A stretch of DNA of 64,000 nucleotides from Olsenella uli DSM 7084 (GTDB lineage: Bacteria > Actinomycetota > Coriobacteriia > Coriobacteriales > Atopobiaceae): positions 1,349,186-1,413,185 of the forward strand of contig NC_014363.1 of NCBI RefSeq assembly GCF_000143845.1, in the 5' to 3' direction. Below the pieces are notes generated by a model that had not been told where the DNA came from, did not search any database, and saw nothing but the letters and a program-made list of their open reading frames with translations. A program made the position numbers and the translations under genes. This document shows positions 61,601 through 64,000 of the stretch, one piece after another (positions within the stretch are counted from its first letter, which is position 1; each line of letters starts with the position of its first letter).

Positions 61601-62791
61601 ATAGTTCGCCTTTGTGGTACCAAGGTTATATCGGGTATACCCCCGCGCCTCGTCTACGACGTAGTCGCTTGACCCCGCATATGTCTCACCACGGAAAAAT
61701 AAGTCGTATTTCTGTGGCGCATATGTACGTGTAAGCTCCTTGAGCAGTCTCAAGTCTCTTCCGTACTGCTTGTACTTGGCAACCATGTTGGCCGAGATGG
61801 TCTGGCCTGATGGATCTGCATAAGAAAGGAGCTCCTGCAAGATGTAGGCTGAGTACAACTTGCAAAGCGCCTGGAACAATTCTCCACTATCATCAGGACA
61901 GGATTCACGAACGGCCTCGACATCTTCGTCAGACGACAAATAAATGTATGATGTCTTCTCAGCAGGAAACTCACCGAAGATGTTCTTCATCTCCACCTTG
62001 AGTCCGACGATTGCCTTAGCGATTGCCTCGTTACACTGCTTGCTCTGCTTTGCGTCCCCACAATCGACACCAGTTAGCTTGGCAATCTCCTTTGCCTGGT
62101 CGCTGCGCCCTTTCTCGCCATCAGCCAGCACATTGAGAATGGCCTCGTCGATAGCACCATCATCTTCCTCGCCTTTCCAAGCGCACTCATAGTCACGCTC
62201 CGAACACCAATCGTTCAAAGCCAGTCGCAGACTCTTCACCGCCTGAGCAGGATTTGCATCACGAGAACTCAGACTCTTGTTGTTCTCACGCAGGAAGTTG
62301 CCCCTATGCTTCACGATGTTATGAGTAGCAAGATAGATGAGACGAATGTCGGCTTTCTCGTCCGTTTCCATCAGCCATTTGCGTAGGTGGTAAATGGTAG
62401 GAAAGCGCTTGTAATAATCCACTTCGTTGAAGTCTGAGTCATTGAAGATGGGCCATGTGTAATCCGCATGTCCCTTTTCCCTATCTCCCACATACAGGCG
62501 CGATTGTCTAAGCCTGCAAAAGAACTCTGAGTCAACCTTGCTGACCTCATCTTGGAAGAGACTCTGTAGAAGGTCGAGCCGCCAACGCCTGCGAACATAA
62601 CGACGCCGTTGGCTGCGGTGTATACGCGCCCCTGCAGCAGTTTGCGCTGCGTCGAAAAGCCTGCTACCCAGAGTGGGCTTGCCCTTGAAGTGCGCGATGG
62701 CCCCAGCTTTATCTGTAACTGCCCATCCAACGGAGTTGGTGCCCATGTCCAGACCGATGTTGTACTCGTCTGTAGTATTGCGAAGATTCAT
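58592..62791 (-). CDS. cas9: CRISPR-associated endonuclease Cas9 (type II-A)
   Basis: A 1399-residue RNA-guided nuclease, in the II-A size class. RuvC-I is YNIGLDMGTNSVGWAV (Asp15); the arginine-rich bridge helix is RIHRSQRRRYVRRRWR (about 56-71); RuvC-II has NIFIEVTREED (Glu816); the HNH domain has YEVDHIIPRSY (His899); RuvC-III has HHAHDAFLA (Asp1032). All catalytic residues are present and the frame is unbroken, so it should be active. The C-terminal PAM-interacting region (from about 1100) cannot be read for PAM choice. The ATG is followed on the opposite strand by the tracrRNA promoter region. Confidence 0.98.
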   Translation of the reverse strand: MNLRNTTDEYNIGLDMGTNSVGWAVTDKAGAIAHFKGKPTLGSRLFDAAQTAAGARIHRSQRRRYVRRRWRLDLLQSLFQDEVSKVDSEFFCRLRQSRLYVGDREKGHADYTWPIFNDSDFNEVDYYKRFPTIYHLRKWLMETDEKADIRLIYLATHNIVKHRGNFLRENNKSLSSRDANPAQAVKSLRLALNDWCSERDYECAWKGEEDDGAIDEAILNVLADGEKGRSDQAKEIAKLTGVDCGDAKQSKQCNEAIAKAIVGLKVEMKNIFGEFPAEKTSYIYLSSDEDVEAVRESCPDDSGELFQALCKLYSAYILQELLSYADPSGQTISANMVAKYKQYGRDLRLLKELTRTYAPQKYDLFFRGETYAGSSDYVVDEARGYTRYNLGTTKANYDDFQKSVKELFKGTDALQDERYQEMMVAFGEQKFLRRLKTSDNGSIYYQLHLEELHTILENQGKHYPFLLSEEDKIESLVSFRIPYYVGPLTRKNAAIGHDGKERFAWSSRKDGMEHAVITPWNWEEIIDRDKSAEDFIMRMTGDCTYLQGEPVLPKCSLLYEEFCALNEFNGAHWTVDGDDERRFDAAQRERIMCDLFRRTRSVTYNKVSDWLERKYNFTGARVRGGQGEHGFESKLGSYIFFCKDVFKTDGLDEADYTMIEQIILWSTLFEDRDILKRKIEEAYGGDRLTSEQIKVICKKRFTGWGRLSKRLLTDIKVNTDTGRKSIMDVLREGNPNNGQRSRTMVFMEVLRDEDLGFQKAIDGLNRDYFREHNNGLMDVNDLPGSPAIRRSINQAVRIVDEIASIARKEPTNIFIEVTREEDDPRKKGKRTKRRYDAIKSALEKFKKDDPSLWKELCEKAPGDMDERLSLYFMQRGKCMYSGRPIKIEELHTGKYEVDHIIPRSYIKDDSFENKVLVYREENQHKTDALLIDSSIRQKMGGYWRMLHDAKLVGDKKFRNLFRNHIDDKAMKGFVARQIVETSQMVKLVQTLFEARYPNTRIVPVKAGISHDLREAAGLVKCREANDFHHAHDAFLACRIGLFIQKRHPSVYDNPIGLARIMRDYARMQAREYKKSHCLAHTQGFIVNSFLSSGFDEETGEIFKDDWDAKAEVEGIRRVLNCRQCFISRMPVEGDTRYGGRYWGETIYSPKGKHKHEIPLKQGLDPNLYGGYSDLLYSYFLIYEASDVSSGERVLRFIGIPTSIAARMANQKRLEEYVSRLALQENLEHVRMVRKIMKKQLIEVDNCRLLVTAADAVTNATELAFSLDEMKIISTCAKCINGADPSAIDKIGNAQDSFFDNLKRRGSDRCALLFSQLKLDKLSQNFYMISSDDKSKILISILDRIRAKSNSVDLSLVGGAKHAAQMKFDFNAKLNNPASSFVLIDQSVTGMFERRTRIGL

Positions 62792-62828
62792 GCGCTTCCC
62801 TTTCTCCGTGTGGTGCTACACTGTCCTC

Positions 62829-62916
62829 GTTCTGAATTACCAGTCAGAACGATACTGCGAGTCAAAATACGGCTTAGCCATACCTGCCCTTTTTGGGCAC
62901 CGCGTAGGCGGTTTTT
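62829..62916 (+). ncRNA. tracrRNA
   Basis: An anti-repeat at about 62833-62869 (GAATTACCAGTCAGAACG...) pairs with the minus-strand repeat: a GUUUUG/CAAAAU lower stem, a GGG against GAGU bulge, then 23 continuous upper-stem pairs including two G-U. Three downstream structures follow: GGC-TTA-GCC (62871-62879), TGCCC-TTTTT-GGGCA (62885-62899) and CCGC-GTAG-GCGG with TTTTT (62900-62916), the last an intrinsic terminator. An extended -10 (TGCTACACT, 62814-62822) sits upstream; the exact 5' end is estimated. Confidence 0.88.
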
Positions 62917-62926
62917 GACTGGCACG

Positions 62927-62962
62927 GCCCTTCCTGGAAAAAGCTTCAGGAAGGGCTCTTGT
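62927..62962 (+). terminator. Strong hairpin after the tracrRNA
   Basis: GCCCTTCCTG (62927-62936) pairs perfectly with CAGGAAGGGC (62947-62956), followed by TCTTGTTT. It acts as a second terminator for tracrRNA or as an extra 3' hairpin if transcription reads through. Confidence 0.6.
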
Positions 62963-63349
62963 TTAATCTAGCACTAGGTGCAGACGCGAATGATAAGGTA
63001 TCGACCAGAATAGCAATACCCTGCTCTGTGGATTATGGCTTACCAACGCGATCAGCCTCCTCTTATGGGGACTCTCCCAAAAGGACTCCTCTCCCAGCAC
63101 TGAGGCGAGCATATCGAAGGCACCGGACATTAATTCACCCCGATCCGCCCCAATCCCCGCATGGCGACACCGTGACAAAGGGGCCACCTTGCCCATAGAA
63201 TTGGGTCTCGGTGGCGTTTGGGGCCCCACCCGGCTCCCCAGACCCGTCACCCAACCCCGACGTGCCAAGCTCGATGCCCCAAAGCCCGGCACCCGGGGTC
63301 CGACACGCTTGCACGGCGACCTGCCGACCCTGATGGAGGCCCTTCTCAT
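62963..63349. other. Intergenic region upstream of tdk
   Basis: About 390 bases with no supported gene; open frames here are shadows of GC-rich DNA. The right half (63130-63330) is CCCC/GGGG-rich with short imperfect palindromes, marking the return from the CRISPR locus to core DNA. Confidence 0.45.
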
Positions 63350-64000
63350 ATGGCAAAGCTGTACTACATCCACGGAGCTATGAACTGCGGGAAGTCGACC
63401 AACCTCTTGCAGGTGGCCCATAACTACGAGGAACGCGGGATGCGCGTGCTGCTCATGAAGCCCTCGACCGACACCAAGGGGGACGCCAGCATCATGAGCC
63501 GGCTCGGTGTCACGCGCAGGGTCGACGTCCTCATACGACCGGGCGACAGGATGGGCGACCTCGTGGCTCCACATCTCGCCCACGTGGGGTGCGTCCTCAT
63601 AGACGAGGCGCAGTTCCTCACCCCACGCCAGGCGGAGGAGCTGCACGAGCTGGTGCACACGCGCCACGTCCCCTGCATGTGCTACGGCCTCAAGATCGAC
63701 TTCCGCGCCGCAGGCTTCCCTGGTTCGTCGCGCCTGCTGGAGCTTGCCGACGAGATACGCGAACTGCGCACGATCTGCCAGTGCGGGCGCAGGGCGACCA
63801 TGAACCTGCGTCTGGTGAACGGCGTCGCCACCTTTAGCGGAAGCCAGGTCGAGGTGGACGACCAGGGCGACATCAGATACGTGTCAGTCTGCGGGGACTG
63901 CTTCTACAAGATCAGAAACGGCGAGATGCGCTATGACTATGGTGAGGCGATGGGCAAGGCGAGCCCAACCGACGTGACGGATCCAGACGATCCCGCATAG
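63350..64000 (+). CDS. tdk: Thymidine kinase (type II)
   Basis: A 216-residue enzyme phosphorylating thymidine. P-loop GAMNCGKSTNLLQ at residues 9-21, lid region with RVDVLIRPGD, VLIDEAQFL Walker-B-like segment, the substrate loop YGLKIDFRAAGFPGS, and the zinc site C-x-C (CQCGRRA) with C-G-D-C (VCGDCF). The ATG follows GGAGG; the longer open frame upstream is not family-like. The TAG is the last codon of the window, so the gene is complete. Confidence 0.96.
   Translation: MAKLYYIHGAMNCGKSTNLLQVAHNYEERGMRVLLMKPSTDTKGDASIMSRLGVTRRVDVLIRPGDRMGDLVAPHLAHVGCVLIDEAQFLTPRQAEELHELVHTRHVPCMCYGLKIDFRAAGFPGSSRLLELADEIRELRTICQCGRRATMNLRLVNGVATFSGSQVEVDDQGDIRYVSVCGDCFYKIRNGEMRYDYGEAMGKASPTDVTDPDDPA

Overview
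The window is high-GC chromosomal DNA from a Gram-positive anaerobe or facultative anaerobe. The dlt operon, a Bce-type antimicrobial-peptide module, a PTS transporter, a glycyl-radical enzyme and an XRE-aminotransferase fusion together suggest a gut or oral actinobacterium of the Coriobacteriia (Atopobiaceae/Olsenella-like). That placement is inference from gene content and composition; no rRNA gene is present.

Left arm (1-14.8 kb): partial htpG, an orphan RelB-like antitoxin, dCMP deaminase and a class C26 amidotransferase-like hydrolase. An accessory island follows (about 3.7-12.2 kb) with decaying unknown genes, a frameshifted 3-methyladenine glycosylase, a NotI-family restriction-modification pair whose methyltransferase is split at an A AAA AAC heptamer, a BspA-like remnant, a toxin-antitoxin-like pair and a collapsed phage lysis cassette. 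Next come an XRE-aminotransferase fusion with a striking set of AAGTTCAAT repeats upstream and a flavin reductase behind a duplicated palindrome.

Middle (15-50 kb), mostly core: beta-propeller protein, AEC transporter, ddl; a YbiW/PflD-like glycyl-radical enzyme with its activase and a DeoR regulator; SEC-C methionine aminopeptidase; flotillin; HAD phosphatase; PTS EIICB with a divergent GntR regulator and two palindromic operators. A two-component system lies divergent from dltABCD, and the dlt operon ends in a 70-aa DltX-like peptide. Then a uracil-DNA glycosylase, a MITE-like inverted-repeat element, and a two-component system translationally coupled to a small alarmone synthetase. A Bce-like regulator/kinase/ATPase/permease cluster carries an extra permease and an overlooked 51-aa membrane peptide.

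Right arm (50.4-64 kb): a mobile junction with truncated Fic, a degenerate tRNA-Pro, RelBE, an XRE regulator, relics of a type I-E-like CRISPR repeat and a phage terminase. This abuts a complete type II-A CRISPR-Cas locus: 31 repeats/30 spacers, then csn2-cas2-cas1-cas9 on the minus strand, with a tracrRNA on the plus strand upstream of cas9. Anti-repeat pairing shows that crRNAs are read from the minus strand, so the leader end is next to csn2. Thymidine kinase closes the window.
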